From positions 1-64,000 of the forward strand of contig NZ_AJLE01000001.1 of the NCBI RefSeq assembly GCF_000296775.1: DNA of 64,000 nucleotides, read 5' to 3'. Below, in pieces: positions 1 through 7,939 of the stretch. The stretch's first letter is position 1; each line of letters begins with the position of its first letter. Position numbers and translations under genes: made by a program. The notes beneath the pieces were generated by a model, which had not been told where the DNA came from, did no database searches, and worked only from the letters and a program-made list of their open reading frames with translations. Source of the DNA: Sulfurovum sp. AR. Its GTDB lineage: Bacteria; Campylobacterota; Campylobacteria; Campylobacterales; Sulfurovaceae.

Positions 1-167
1 TAATTTTTTATTGTTTATCTGTTTACTTTTACCTAGTCTATTAACCTTTTTATTCCCTATATCAATCTTTTATATTTTTTACACCATCTACACACCTATT
101 TTACGAAACTGAGCATTATTATTCGTACTATTAATGGTTGATTTACTCCCCATTAACTCCCATACCT

Positions 168-333
168 TATAATACTTCTAGAAAGGTAGCCGATCTCCCT
201 TTCCAAGAGAATTGTTTTACTCCTTGTCCAAAATATGTAATAACTTCCTTCTCTCTTGGTCCTGGCTGCCTTTTTTTACTGAAGAGCCTATCCCTCCCGA
301 TATAACTCCCTTTCTTAGGCTCTTCATTTTTTT
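168..333 (+). ncRNA. Candidate small RNA or attenuated leader upstream of argH
   Basis: No convincing gene lies in the first 407 bases. A TATAAT box at 168-173 predicts a transcript start near 180. From there the sequence folds as GAAAGG 181-186 with CCTTTC 198-203, then CCAAGAGA 203-210 with TCTCTTGG 252-259 (these share base 203, so they may alternate), then GAAGAGCCTA 281-290 with TAGGCTCTTC 316-325, followed by seven T at 327-333, the form of an intrinsic terminator. Promoter, folded body and terminator together suggest an RNA of about 150 nt. It may equally be an attenuating leader of argH, although argH seems to have its own -10 (TAAAAT near 370). The family is not recognised. Confidence 0.45.
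281..333 (+). terminator. Intrinsic terminator upstream of argH
   Basis: Perfect 10-bp inverted repeat (281-290 and 316-325) with a 25-nt loop and a T7 run at 327-333. It would end the transcript starting near 180 before argH. Confidence 0.65.
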
Positions 334-407
334 CTATGACGGACAATCCTTCTTAAACGTACTTTACGATAAAATACTTTTAATTAACTACATTTCAGGA
401 AACAATC

Positions 408-1796
408 ATGTCTAAAAAAATTGCATCTGCAAGAATCTCTGAAAAGAGTTCACAACTTCTACAAGATCTCAACAACTCACTGCCGTTTGACAAAGTACTT
501 TATAAAGAAGATATAGAGGGTTCACGTGCCCATGCCTATATGCTTTGCGAGCAGGGTATCATCTCTAAAGAGGACTATGAGAAGATAGAAGGCGGACTCT
601 ATGAGATACTGGGTGAAATAGAGTCCGGTGTATTTAAATTGGACGGGGATGATGAAGATATCCACATGTCCATAGAAGGAAGACTGACTGAAAAGGTAGG
701 AGATGCGGGTAAACGTCTGCATACAGCACGTAGCCGTAATGACCAGGTCGCACTTGATTTTAGACTCTATGTACAGAACAACACAAAGGCCATTGCAGAT
801 CTGCTTTTAGAGAACATTACTACGCTTGTAAAGGTTGCAGAAGAGAATGCAGAGACGATGCTTCCTGGTATGACACACTTACAGCATGCGCAGCCTATAA
901 ACTTCGGTTACCATATGATAGCCTATGCCAGCATGTTTAAACGTGATTATGAGCGTTTTATGAGCTCTTATGAACGTAATAACTATTCTCCTATAGGTTG
1001 TGCAGCCTTAGCTGGTACACCACACCCGATTAACAGACAGACCACTTCAGATAAACTCGGCTTCAATGCTCCTACTCTGAACTGTCTTGATACGGTAAGT
1101 GACAGAGATTTTGCACTGGAGATACTCTTTAACATCTCTACAATGATGATGCATATGAGCCGTTTGAGTGAAGAGCTTATTTTATGGTCTGCTAGTGAAT
1201 TTAAGTGGGTGACACTCTCAGATCGTCATGCGACTGGTTCTTCCATCATGCCACAAAAGAAAAACCCTGATATACCTGAACTTCTCAGAGGAAAAACAGG
1301 ACGTGTGAATGGTAACCTTATTGCACTCCTTACCGTGATGAAAGGACTCCCACTTGCTTACAATAAAGATATGCAAGAGGATAAAGAAGGAGTATTTGAC
1401 TCTGTTAAAACAGCCATCATTTCTCTACAGGTGCTTGAAGAGATGATAGCAGAGATGACAGTGAATGCAGACAAAATGGAAGCCGCATGTATGATAGGCC
1501 ATCTCTCGGCAACAGATCTGGCAGACTACCTCGTAAAAGAACAAGGTCTTCCGTTTAGAGATGCCTACCACATCACCGGTAATGCAGTGAACCTGGCAGA
1601 AGAGAAAGGTCTGGATATCTCAGAACTTTCTTTGGAAGACCTACAAAGTGTAGATAGCCGCATCGGTGAAGGGGTAGTAGCACTTCTTGACAACCGTGCT
1701 TCTATGAATGCCCGCCAGTCTGAAGGTGGTACGGCAACTGCTAGAACTCTTGAACAGGTTGAGAGTATGAAGGGTTGGTTAAGTAAACAAAATTAA
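408..1796 (+). CDS. argH: Argininosuccinate lyase
   Basis: ArgH splits argininosuccinate into arginine and fumarate, the last step of arginine synthesis, in the cytoplasm. The 462-residue protein has the usual family length. It carries the N-terminal [10 protein letters not shown] motif near residue 105 and the superfamily signature [12 protein letters not shown] near residue 277, whose serine is the catalytic base. The start ATG has an AGGA ribosome site about 8 nt upstream. Other arginine genes in the window are argD (41050) and argB (56861), so the pathway is dispersed here. The fumarate it releases connects to the TCA block. No anomaly seen. Confidence 0.97.
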   Translation: MSKKIASARISEKSSQLLQDLNNSLPFDKVLYKEDIEGSRAHAYMLCEQGIISKEDYEKIEGGLYEILGEIESGVFKLDGDDEDIHMSIEGRLTEKVGDAGKRLHTARSRNDQVALDFRLYVQNNTKAIADLLLENITTLVKVAEENAETMLPGMTHLQHAQPINFGYHMIAYASMFKRDYERFMSSYERNNYSPIGCAALAGTPHPINRQTTSDKLGFNAPTLNCLDTVSDRDFALEILFNISTMMMHMSRLSEELILWSASEFKWVTLSDRHATGSSIMPQKKNPDIPELLRGKTGRVNGNLIALLTVMKGLPLAYNKDMQEDKEGVFDSVKTAIISLQVLEEMIAEMTVNADKMEAACMIGHLSATDLADYLVKEQGLPFRDAYHITGNAVNLAEEKGLDISELSLEDLQSVDSRIGEGVVALLDNRASMNARQSEGGTATARTLEQVESMKGWLSKQN

Positions 1797-1825
1797 TATC
1801 TTATTTTTTTTAAAACTTTTCATAG

Positions 1826-1831
1826 TACAAT
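1826..1831 (+). promoter_or_regulatory. -10 box of the riboswitch/L,D-transpeptidase transcript
   Basis: TACAAT at 1826-1831 would start transcription near 1839, seven bases before the closing stem of the aptamer at 1846. No clear -35 is seen, which is usual in this phylum. Confidence 0.5.
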
Positions 1832-1845
1832 GTAAATCAATTATT

Positions 1846-1925
1846 AATGTTAAAAGCTAAACTTGTTGTGAAGCAAGGACAGAAAGTCATGGGTCTTTAG
1901 TGCAAAGATCGCCAGACCGCACATT
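1846..1925 (+). promoter_or_regulatory. Cyclic-di-GMP-I (GEMM-I) type riboswitch aptamer
   Basis: The sequence follows the GEMM-I plan. Closing stem P1 pairs AATGT 1846-1850 with ACATT 1921-1925. P2 pairs CTTGTT 1862-1867 with AGCAAG 1872-1877 around a GTGA (GNRA) tetraloop at 1868-1871. Next come the conserved GGACAGAAAGTCATGGGTCT segment and stem P3, GGTCTTT 1892-1898 with AAAGATC 1904-1910, followed by the GCCAGACC segment that matches the family's GCCGGGTTACC end. A second copy with the same architecture but different stem sequences lies at 57837-57912, which supports the call. The assignment rests on remembered consensus; ligand specificity (c-di-GMP or cGAMP) is not determined. Confidence 0.85.
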
Positions 1926-1970
1926 TTCTTATATATAGATAGTTCTGCCTTTTTTACTTCCTAACTTTTA

Positions 1971-2008
1971 ACAATGATATGATTCAAACCCAATCAAAGG
2001 ATCATTGT
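1971..2008 (+). promoter_or_regulatory. Hairpin covering the start codon of the L,D-transpeptidase gene
   Basis: ACAATGAT 1971-1978 pairs perfectly with ATCATTGT 2001-2008, and inside it GATT 1981-1984 pairs with AATC 1992-1995. The GTG start begins at 2007 and the ribosome site AAAGG (1996-2000) sits in an internal loop. The hairpin would mask initiation, so it is a plausible expression platform for the riboswitch just upstream. That link is inference. Confidence 0.55.
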
Positions 2009-2516
2009 GAAGAAATACCTGTTTTTTTATATCATCACCTCACTTTTTCTTTTTGCAAATACTTCATCTCCATCGAAATCTAAGGGTCTCAAAGCAGACT
2101 TGGTGACAGTAGTAAAATCTCAAAGAAAGATGTACCTTTCATGTAAAGGCAAGATCTTAAAAAAATATGACATTGCTTTAGGCGGTAACCCTGTAGGGCA
2201 TAAGAGAGTAAGAGGTGACCAAAAGACGCCTGAGGGAAAATATAAGCTCGATTATTTCAAACCCAACAGCTCTTTTTATAAAGCTTTGCATATCTCCTAC
2301 CCAAATAGAAAAGATCATCAAAATGCAAGGAAATTGGGTAAAAGTCCCGGAGGATCGATCATGATCCATGGACAACCCAATAACAGAGAGATCAAAAAGT
2401 CATTTTTCCAACGCTATAATGATTGGACTGCAGGGTGTATCGCATTGGAAAATGATGAGATGGATGAAGTTTTACATCTTGTGAATGTGGGAACCCCGAT
2501 CCACATTAAGCCTTGA
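2007..2516 (+). CDS. L,D-transpeptidase family protein (YkuD domain, YafK/DpaA-like)
   Basis: Predicted exported enzyme of peptidoglycan metabolism. YkuD proteins make or break L,D cross-links or release proteins joined to meso-diaminopimelate. The 169-residue protein begins with a signal peptide of about 18 residues (KK then a hydrophobic run). The YkuD catalytic region has IMIHGQP near residue 118 and DWTAGCIAL near 139-147, where the Cys is the nucleophile; the TAGCIA form is typical of the YafK branch rather than SHGCIR. Start is GTG with AAAGG six bases upstream. The leader carries a c-di-GMP-I-like aptamer and a start-masking hairpin, suggesting second-messenger control of cell wall editing. 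Transpeptidase, carboxypeptidase or amidase activity cannot be told apart. Confidence 0.85.
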   Translation: MKKYLFFYIITSLFLFANTSSPSKSKGLKADLVTVVKSQRKMYLSCKGKILKKYDIALGGNPVGHKRVRGDQKTPEGKYKLDYFKPNSSFYKALHISYPNRKDHQNARKLGKSPGGSIMIHGQPNNREIKKSFFQRYNDWTAGCIALENDEMDEVLHLVNVGTPIHIKP

Positions 2517-2536
2517 GTTTTTCATCTGCTTATTGA

Positions 2537-3976
2537 CTATGATGAACAGGAGAGGCAGATATTTTTGTGTGCTTCTGGTGTCTCTTCTGCGAAATGTTCG
2601 AACTCCGGCAGTTCATCATAAGGGTGCGCTGCGATATAGAGCAGGGTTTCTACCATAGAAAAATCCCCTTTTTGTGCAAGCTCTATCGCTTCTTGGAGCA
2701 TATAGTTTTTCAAAACATATTTTGGATTGGTCTTCAGCATCGCTTTTTGACGCTCGTTTTGTGAGCGTGTCTCTTTAGCCAAACGTGCATCATAGAGAGT
2801 AAGCCAACTGTCAAGTGGGACTGGATTCATGGCGAGTTCAAAGATGGGCATCCTATCTCCATCATATCGGCTGAGGGTTCTAAAGAAAAGGGTATAGTCG
2901 ACATAGGCCTCTTGCAGTGTGCCTACCAGTTCTGTGATGAGTTCGACATCTTCATTTAACTTCAACTCCAGTCCCAGTTTTTCACGCATCACATCGATAT
3001 AGGCATCAGGGTAGAGGAAGTTTCCAAAATCATCGAGCTTCTTCTGCATTCTGTTCTTATCGATCAGAGGGGTGAGAGCCTTGGAGAGCATGGTGAGGTT
3101 CCAGTAGGAGACATTGGGCTGATCACCGTAGCTGTAGCGGCCTGCTTTATCGGTCTTATTACAGACAAAGCCGTAGTCAAAATCATCCAGCATGGCATAG
3201 GGCCCGTAGTCGATGGTGAGACCTACGATGGACATATTGTCCGTATTCATTACCCCATGGTTGAAGCCTATCCCTTGCCACTGAGCGATCAGATTTGCCG
3301 TACGCTCTACAACTTCACAAAAAAACTTATAATAGCGGTTTTCATCATCCTGCAAGTGCGGGTAGGATTCGGTGATGACATAGTCGGCTAGGGATCTGAG
3401 CTTGTCATACTCTTTAAAGTAGTAAAAATATTCGAACGTACCAAAACGTACCCAACTTGGTGACATGCGCATGACGATGGCCCCGCGTTCTATCTGGTTT
3501 CGCAGGATCTTTGTTTGCGATCCGATGATGCCAAGGGCCCTTGTCGTGGGAATGCCAAGATGGTGCATTGCTTCGCTCATCAGGTACTCCCGTATGGAAG
3601 AAGGGAGAGCTGCACGACCGTCTGAACTGCGTGAGTAGAGTGTTTCTCCACTCCCTTTGGTCTGGAGGTGCCAGCCATTGATGCTTCCCAGGTTGATAGC
3701 CCTTCCATCTCCCAGACGCGGTGCGTAATTGCCGAACTGATGTCCTGCATAGCACATGGAAAAGGTACGTGCCCCTTTGGGGATGAAGGTACCGTTGAGC
3801 AGTGCTACAAAGCGGGGATCATCTTTCACACTGTCATCAAGGTCTATCAGTGCTGCCGCCTTGGGATTGAAGCTGATCAAATAGGGATCATCCAGCGGTG
3901 TGGGCTCGGTCATGTCGTAAAATTCGCTATCGAGCGAAAGATACGGGGTTTCAAAATTAAGGTTATCAAGTGTCAT
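2537..3976 (-). CDS. selO: SelO/YdiU family protein adenylyltransferase (pseudokinase)
   Basis: SelO is a kinase-fold enzyme that transfers AMP from ATP to Ser, Thr or Tyr of target proteins, linked in E. coli to redox stress. The 479-residue protein has LQTKGSGETLYSR near residue 104 (nucleotide-binding Lys region), NHGVMNTDN near 238 and LTIDYGP near 252 (metal-binding Asn/Asp). It ends in CLSCSS, a CxxC at the position where eukaryotic SelO carries CxxU. It lies 42 bases downstream of the CYTH gene on the same strand, probably one transcript. Parts of this gene are visibly richer in G+C than the neighbours (one 60-base line is 58%), a weak hint of acquisition. Confidence 0.93.
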   Translation of the reverse strand: MTLDNLNFETPYLSLDSEFYDMTEPTPLDDPYLISFNPKAAALIDLDDSVKDDPRFVALLNGTFIPKGARTFSMCYAGHQFGNYAPRLGDGRAINLGSINGWHLQTKGSGETLYSRSSDGRAALPSSIREYLMSEAMHHLGIPTTRALGIIGSQTKILRNQIERGAIVMRMSPSWVRFGTFEYFYYFKEYDKLRSLADYVITESYPHLQDDENRYYKFFCEVVERTANLIAQWQGIGFNHGVMNTDNMSIVGLTIDYGPYAMLDDFDYGFVCNKTDKAGRYSYGDQPNVSYWNLTMLSKALTPLIDKNRMQKKLDDFGNFLYPDAYIDVMREKLGLELKLNEDVELITELVGTLQEAYVDYTLFFRTLSRYDGDRMPIFELAMNPVPLDSWLTLYDARLAKETRSQNERQKAMLKTNPKYVLKNYMLQEAIELAQKGDFSMVETLLYIAAHPYDELPEFEHFAEETPEAHKNICLSCSS

Positions 3977-4018
3977 ACAGAGGTTTTACAGTGGTTATCC
4001 TTAAGATATGATAAGCTT

Positions 4019-4483
4019 TTACCAAGATGTATAGGGTCTTTCAACCAAATTCGCATTAAAATACCGTATATCCTCCGTCACCTCTTTCGTTACCCACTCG
4101 GGTAGGGAAAACACTTCCTTTTCACTCTCCAGTTCTATTTCGGCGATCATGAGACCTTTGTTGGATCCCTCAAAGATATCGACTTCCCATGTATGGCCCT
4201 CATACTCTATAAGGTAGCGTGTTTTCTCTACGCGTGAGGCGTGGCAGAGGTTTGTGAGCATCTCTTCTGCATCATTCAGGGGGATGGGATACTCGAACTC
4301 TAAGCGTGAGGCACCCTGGCTTTTGCCTTTGATGGTAAGAAAGGCCTCTTGACCACGGACGCGTATACGCACGGTGGTATGGTCTATCGTCTGGATGTAG
4401 CCCTGTTTGATGGTGTAACCGTTTTGCAGCGTGGGTAGTTTGGTTTCGTCTATGAGGAATTTACGTTCTATTTCTACACCCAT
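4019..4483 (-). CDS. CYTH domain protein (triphosphate tunnel metalloenzyme family)
   Basis: The 154-residue protein starts GVEIERKFL, the EXEXK signature of CYTH/TTM proteins, and continues with alternating charged strands (RIRVRG, LTIKGK, EFEYPI, EVDIFEG, IAEIELE) that line the tunnel in this fold. Family members hydrolyse inorganic triphosphate or make cAMP; short bacterial ones like this are usually triphosphatases, so triphosphatase is the likelier role. It leads a minus-strand pair with selO and is divergent from the OsmC gene across 69 bases that contain a perfect palindrome. Confidence 0.85.
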   Translation of the reverse strand: MGVEIERKFLIDETKLPTLQNGYTIKQGYIQTIDHTTVRIRVRGQEAFLTIKGKSQGASRLEFEYPIPLNDAEEMLTNLCHASRVEKTRYLIEYEGHTWEVDIFEGSNKGLMIAEIELESEKEVFSLPEWVTKEVTEDIRYFNANLVERPYTSW

Positions 4484-4514
4484 GATGTGCCTTTTGCAGT
4501 AAAATATAAGTCAT

Positions 4515-4528
4515 ATAGTGTACACTAT
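4515..4528. promoter_or_regulatory. Perfect 14-bp palindrome between divergent genes
   Basis: ATAGTGTACACTAT is a perfect palindrome in the 69-bp gap between the CYTH gene (minus) and the OsmC gene (plus). It includes TACACT, which could be a -10 in both directions. It could be a shared operator or a symmetric promoter. Confidence 0.4.
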
Positions 4529-4552
4529 CACAAATAAATCTTAGGAATAAAT

Positions 4553-5014
4553 ATGAACGTATCAGTAGAGTATCTTGGCGATAAAAAATTTAAAGCGAAC
4601 ACCATAAAGTCTTCTTTCACTTTAGACTGTAAAGAGATCACACCTGTGGAGTATTTTGCAACAGGGATCATAGGGTGTACAGGGATAGACCTTGTGATGA
4701 TGGCTGAGAAGGATGGTTTTGAAGTAACAAATTACTCTGTAAAAGCAGAGATAGAGAGAACAGACTCCGTACCTATGAAATTTGCATCGATGCATATCAT
4801 TTACGAGTTTGATGGAGCGTTCGATGCAACGAAAGCGAAGCGTTATATAGGTGCTTCTTTGGAGAGTTACTGTACAACGGTGAACTCTATCCGTGATTCA
4901 GTGAAGGTGAGCTATACGATCATCCAAAATGGTGAGAAGATCGCTGACAAAGAAGAACTTGTCTCCATGAGCGTACCGCTTGAAGACGGTTTCGGAGGAG
5001 CTTGCTGTTCGTAG
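4553..5014 (+). CDS. OsmC family peroxiredoxin-like protein
   Basis: OsmC/Ohr proteins reduce organic hydroperoxides with two conserved cysteines. The 153-residue protein has the family layout, with one Cys near residue 42 (GIIGCTGID) and the second near 107 (ESYCTTVNS). It also has an extra GGACC pair at the very C-terminus that is not part of the usual active site. TTAGGA precedes the ATG. Physiological substrate is unknown, and some family members have no peroxidase role. Confidence 0.88.
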   Translation: MNVSVEYLGDKKFKANTIKSSFTLDCKEITPVEYFATGIIGCTGIDLVMMAEKDGFEVTNYSVKAEIERTDSVPMKFASMHIIYEFDGAFDATKAKRYIGASLESYCTTVNSIRDSVKVSYTIIQNGEKIADKEELVSMSVPLEDGFGGACCS

Positions 5015-5017
5015 GCT

Positions 5018-5224
5018 TTAAAGCTCCTCTATCTTAGAGAGGAGCTTTGAAATACTTTTGGCCTTTTGTTTCTTTCCATCCACTTTTGCTACAGGCTGTT
5101 TCTTGCACTGTTTGCACATACTAATACATGACTTCACTGTAACCGCATCATAAGGAAAAGCTTTGGTAAGTTTCTTCTGAAGCTTATCTACTTTTGAGAA
5201 TTTTTTACATAGTTGTATCTTCAT
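5018..5224 (-). CDS. Small cysteine-rich protein of unknown function
   Basis: A 68-residue basic protein with CISMCKQCKKQP at residues 33-44, a C-x3-C-x2-C cluster resembling the thioredoxin-like YuzB/DUF1450 group. The C-terminal half is Lys-rich and helical. The minus-strand TATAGT box (5235-5230) ends only five bases before the ATG and there is no Shine-Dalgarno sequence, so the message may be leaderless. Its 3' end is convergent with the OsmC gene, 3 bases apart. Function unknown; metal or Fe-S binding is possible. Confidence 0.6.
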   Translation of the reverse strand: MKIQLCKKFSKVDKLQKKLTKAFPYDAVTVKSCISMCKQCKKQPVAKVDGKKQKAKSISKLLSKIEEL

Positions 5225-5314
5225 AGTCTACTATAGCATATTTTTCCTGCTTCAGATACTTTTTACTGTTAGGGGAGTATCATAATGTTAGATTATAAAT
5301 TAAAAGGACATAGT

Positions 5315-5518
5315 ATGAACCCTGTAGAACAAGATATTGAAAGAAGAAAAGGTGAGATCGTAGCAGAAGTGAATGCACTTTTTCATGCAAATATGAAGTT
5401 TACTGACTGGGATGTACCTGAAGCTGATAATGCACTGGCTGCAAAACTGATCTTAGAGATCATGCAAGAGGCACTGGATGGGTTGAAAGCAAAATTGGAT
5501 GCGGGTGAATTCAAATAG
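5315..5518 (+). CDS. Small hypothetical protein
   Basis: A 67-residue protein of unknown function. I place the start at 5315 because AAAGGA lies 7 nt upstream; an in-frame ATG at 5285 has no ribosome site and lies in the promoter-like TATAA region. It is acidic and probably helical (LAAKLILEIMQEALDGLKAKL), with no signal peptide and no cysteine. It is convergent with the next small gene across a hairpin at 5550-5575. I do not recognise a family. Confidence 0.6.
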   Translation: MNPVEQDIERRKGEIVAEVNALFHANMKFTDWDVPEADNALAAKLILEIMQEALDGLKAKLDAGEFK

Positions 5519-5549
5519 TTTTCTATAAAAAATGTAGAGAGTGATCTCA

Positions 5550-5575
5550 TTCTCTCCTGTTTACAGAGGAGAGAA
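5550..5575. terminator. Hairpin between convergent small genes
   Basis: TTCTCTCCT 5550-5558 pairs with AGGAGAGAA 5567-5575 around an 8-nt loop, between the stop codons of the genes at 5315-5518 and 5580-5786. It probably serves as a bidirectional terminator, although the T-tracts are weak. Confidence 0.5.
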
Positions 5576-5579
5576 GATC

Positions 5580-5786
5580 TTAGATCAGTCCAAGTTCTGC
5601 CATCAGTGCTTTGATCGTAGGTGAAAGTTCACTGAGTTCCTGCATGAAAGTACCTGAAGCCATATCTTCCCTGTACCACTCTTCGATACGTTTCATCGAG
5701 TCACTTTTCTCTTCTTCGCTCAGTGTTTGAGATTTATCAATGGTATCTTTGATCTTTTCTAAATGCTTTAAATTAGTATCGCTCAT
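5580..5786 (-). CDS. Small hypothetical acidic protein
   Basis: A 68-residue, highly charged, mostly helical protein with no cysteine, signal peptide or membrane segment. AAAGGATAG precedes the ATG on the minus strand, which supports translation. I do not recognise a family. It ends 61 bases from the previous small gene, convergent with it. Confidence 0.6.
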   Translation of the reverse strand: MSDTNLKHLEKIKDTIDKSQTLSEEEKSDSMKRIEEWYREDMASGTFMQELSELSPTIKALMAELGLI

Positions 5787-5873
5787 TTTCTATCCTTTTT
5801 GTAGATCTTGTTTAATTATTATAGAACGATAATACTTTCAAACATCTATGATACGACCTAATAGACATTTCGT

Positions 5874-5879
5874 TATAAT
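5874..5879 (+). promoter_or_regulatory. -10 box of the ABC-F gene
   Basis: TATAAT 27 bases upstream of the downstream ATG at 5912; predicted transcript start near 5887. Confidence 0.5.
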
Positions 5880-5911
5880 GCCAACCTAATTTCCCACATA
5901 TGGATAGATAC

Positions 5912-7747
5912 ATGATACAACTTACAAACCTCTCTAAAAGCTTTGGGGGACAAACCCTTTTTAAAGATGTCAATCTCAAACTTTCACCCGGACAGAAGAT
6001 CGGACTTGTCGGACGTAACGGGTCTGGTAAATCGACGCTTTTCAAGATCATCCTTGGTGAAGAGAGTTATGATTCCGGAGATGTGAGTATCCCTAAGAAC
6101 TATATGATAGGTACACTTAAACAACATCTTGTATTCACAGAAAAGACAGTACGTGAAGAGTGTGCACTGGTACTTCCTGAAGATGAACAGTGGAACTTTT
6201 ACAAGATAGAAAAACTGCTTTTTGGACTGGGGTTTTCGGCTGAAGATCTTGAGAAAGACCCTTTGAGTTTTTCCGGAGGGTACCAGATACGTATTAATCT
6301 TGTAAAACTTTTGGCAACAGAACCCAATATGCTGTTACTGGATGAGCCTACCAACTACCTTGATCTCCCTTCTCTACGCTGGCTAAAAGGCTTTATTAAA
6401 GAGTTTGAGGGAGAAGTGATACTCATCACGCACGACCGTGACTTTATGGACGCTGTGACGACCCATACGATGGGTATACAGCGTAAAGGACTTCGTTTGG
6501 TACAGGGTGACACGCATAAATACTATGCCACACTTGAAATGGAAGATGAAACGTATGAAAAGACGAAGGCAAACCAGGATAAAAAGCGAAAAGAGCTCGA
6601 AGAGTTTGTAGCAAGAAACAAGGCCAGAGCATCTACAGCGGCACTGGCACAGTCCAAGCAAAAAGAACTCGACAAAATGGATGAGATGGAAGATCTGCAG
6701 AATGATGCGACGTTATCATTTAATTTCAAATATAAAGAGACCCCTGCAAAAATTGTTTTACGTGCAGAAGATCTGGGTTTTGGGTACAACCCTGAAGCAC
6801 CGCTTTTTCAAGGTGTTACTTTTGCTCTGGAGAAGGGGAAACGTCTGGCAATTATCGGTAAGAACGGTAAGGGTAAGTCAACGCTGCTGAACTATATCGC
6901 AGGAGAACTGCCGCTCCAACAGGGGAAGCTTGATTTTCATCCTTCTACCACGTTCGCGCACTTTGGACAGACCAACATTGAAAGATTGAATGTCTCATCA
7001 ACGATCATTGATGAGATCGCTTCGGTCAATAAAGATATAGGGATACCCGAATCACGCAGTATCGCCGGGCGTATGATGTTCTCAGGAGACCTTGCCGATA
7101 AAAAGATAGAGGTACTCTCGGGGGGAGAGCGCAGCCGTGTCATGTTGGGAAAGATCATCGCAACCCCTGCAAACCTTCTCTTCCTTGATGAACCTACCAA
7201 CCACCTGGATATGCAGTCCATCGATGCTCTGGCAGATGCCATTGATGCCTTTGAAGGTTCTCTCATCATGGTCACGCACTCGGAAATGCTTTTAAGAAGA
7301 TTGGCTGATGCACTGATCATCTTTCATAAAGGTGGGGCAGAGTATTTTGAAGGTACCTATGATGAATTTTTGGAAAAGATAGGCTGGGAAGAGGAAGAAG
7401 GCGCTGCGCCTAAAAAGAAAAAACCCAAGATCAACCATAAAGAACGAAAAAAACTGCGTAAAGCTGTGACACAGGAACGTAATGAACTGCGTAAACCTTA
7501 TACCAAAGAGATCAAGCTTTGTGAAGAAAAGATCGAGGCGCTTGAAGCAGAACTTGAGGTGAAAAATGCAGCGCTTGAAAAAGCATCAAACACTACTGAC
7601 AACGATGCCATAATGGAACTTTCACGTGAGGCAGGCCTTATACAGCAGGAAGTGGACGCACTCTTCGAACGTTTGGAGATCGCTACGGAAAAAGATGAGA
7701 AGATCGTGGAGGAGTATGAGCTCAAGCTTGAGGAGATAGATGCTTAG
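5912..7747 (+). CDS. ABC-F family ATPase (YheS/EttA-type)
   Basis: ABC-F proteins are soluble twin ATPases that bind the ribosomal E site and influence elongation or stalled complexes. The 611-residue protein has Walker A GRNGSGKST near residue 34, signature LSFSGGYQ and Walker B LLLDEPTNYLD near 145, a charged inter-domain linker of the P-site tRNA interaction motif type near 210-260, then a second Walker A GKNGKGKST near 315, LSGGERSR and LFLDEPTNHLD near 430, and a Lys/Glu-rich coiled-coil tail after 500. The first signature SFSGGYQ is slightly divergent. Start at 5912 (MIQLTNLSKSFG) is preferred over an in-frame ATG at 5900 because GGATAG lies upstream of it. A second ABC-F is at 60748. 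Confidence 0.93.
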   Translation: MIQLTNLSKSFGGQTLFKDVNLKLSPGQKIGLVGRNGSGKSTLFKIILGEESYDSGDVSIPKNYMIGTLKQHLVFTEKTVREECALVLPEDEQWNFYKIEKLLFGLGFSAEDLEKDPLSFSGGYQIRINLVKLLATEPNMLLLDEPTNYLDLPSLRWLKGFIKEFEGEVILITHDRDFMDAVTTHTMGIQRKGLRLVQGDTHKYYATLEMEDETYEKTKANQDKKRKELEEFVARNKARASTAALAQSKQKELDKMDEMEDLQNDATLSFNFKYKETPAKIVLRAEDLGFGYNPEAPLFQGVTFALEKGKRLAIIGKNGKGKSTLLNYIAGELPLQQGKLDFHPSTTFAHFGQTNIERLNVSSTIIDEIASVNKDIGIPESRSIAGRMMFSGDLADKKIEVLSGGERSRVMLGKIIATPANLLFLDEPTNHLDMQSIDALADAIDAFEGSLIMVTHSEMLLRRLADALIIFHKGGAEYFEGTYDEFLEKIGWEEEEGAAPKKKKPKINHKERKKLRKAVTQERNELRKPYTKEIKLCEEKIEALEAELEVKNAALEKASNTTDNDAIMELSREAGLIQQEVDALFERLEIATEKDEKIVEEYELKLEEIDA

Positions 7748-7811
7748 CATCCGGTTTTATTTGTTTTTTAGATTTCCTTAACAATCGAACAGTGGTGATG
7801 TTACCCTCTTC

Positions 7812-7908
7812 ATTTTTTTAGAAAAAACGAAGCAAAAAAGCGTCGTGACTCTCGAATCGCTTCGCTTTCAAGGTCGTTCGCACGACAATATTTTATTAAT
7901 ATATGGAC
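7812..7908 (+). repeat. Dispersed hairpin repeat, copy 1
   Basis: The gene-free stretch 7748-8118 is largely this element and copy 2. Copy 1 has an A/T hairpin (about 7812-7827), a linker with GCAAAAAAGC, stem B GTCGTG 7842-7847 with CACGAC 7881-7886, and a core between the arms close to that of copies 2 and 3 (CTCGAATCGCT...GCTT.CAAGGTC). It is followed by a weak AATAT stem. The core is conserved while stem B differs in sequence but still pairs in each copy. Confidence 0.6.
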
Positions 7909-7939
7909 TAGCGTCACTTACTGATTGTTTTTATTTGGA

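Noticed and set aside
212-415. A 67-codon frame before argH
   Set aside because: It lies over the candidate small RNA and terminator, has no ribosome site and no protein-like composition.
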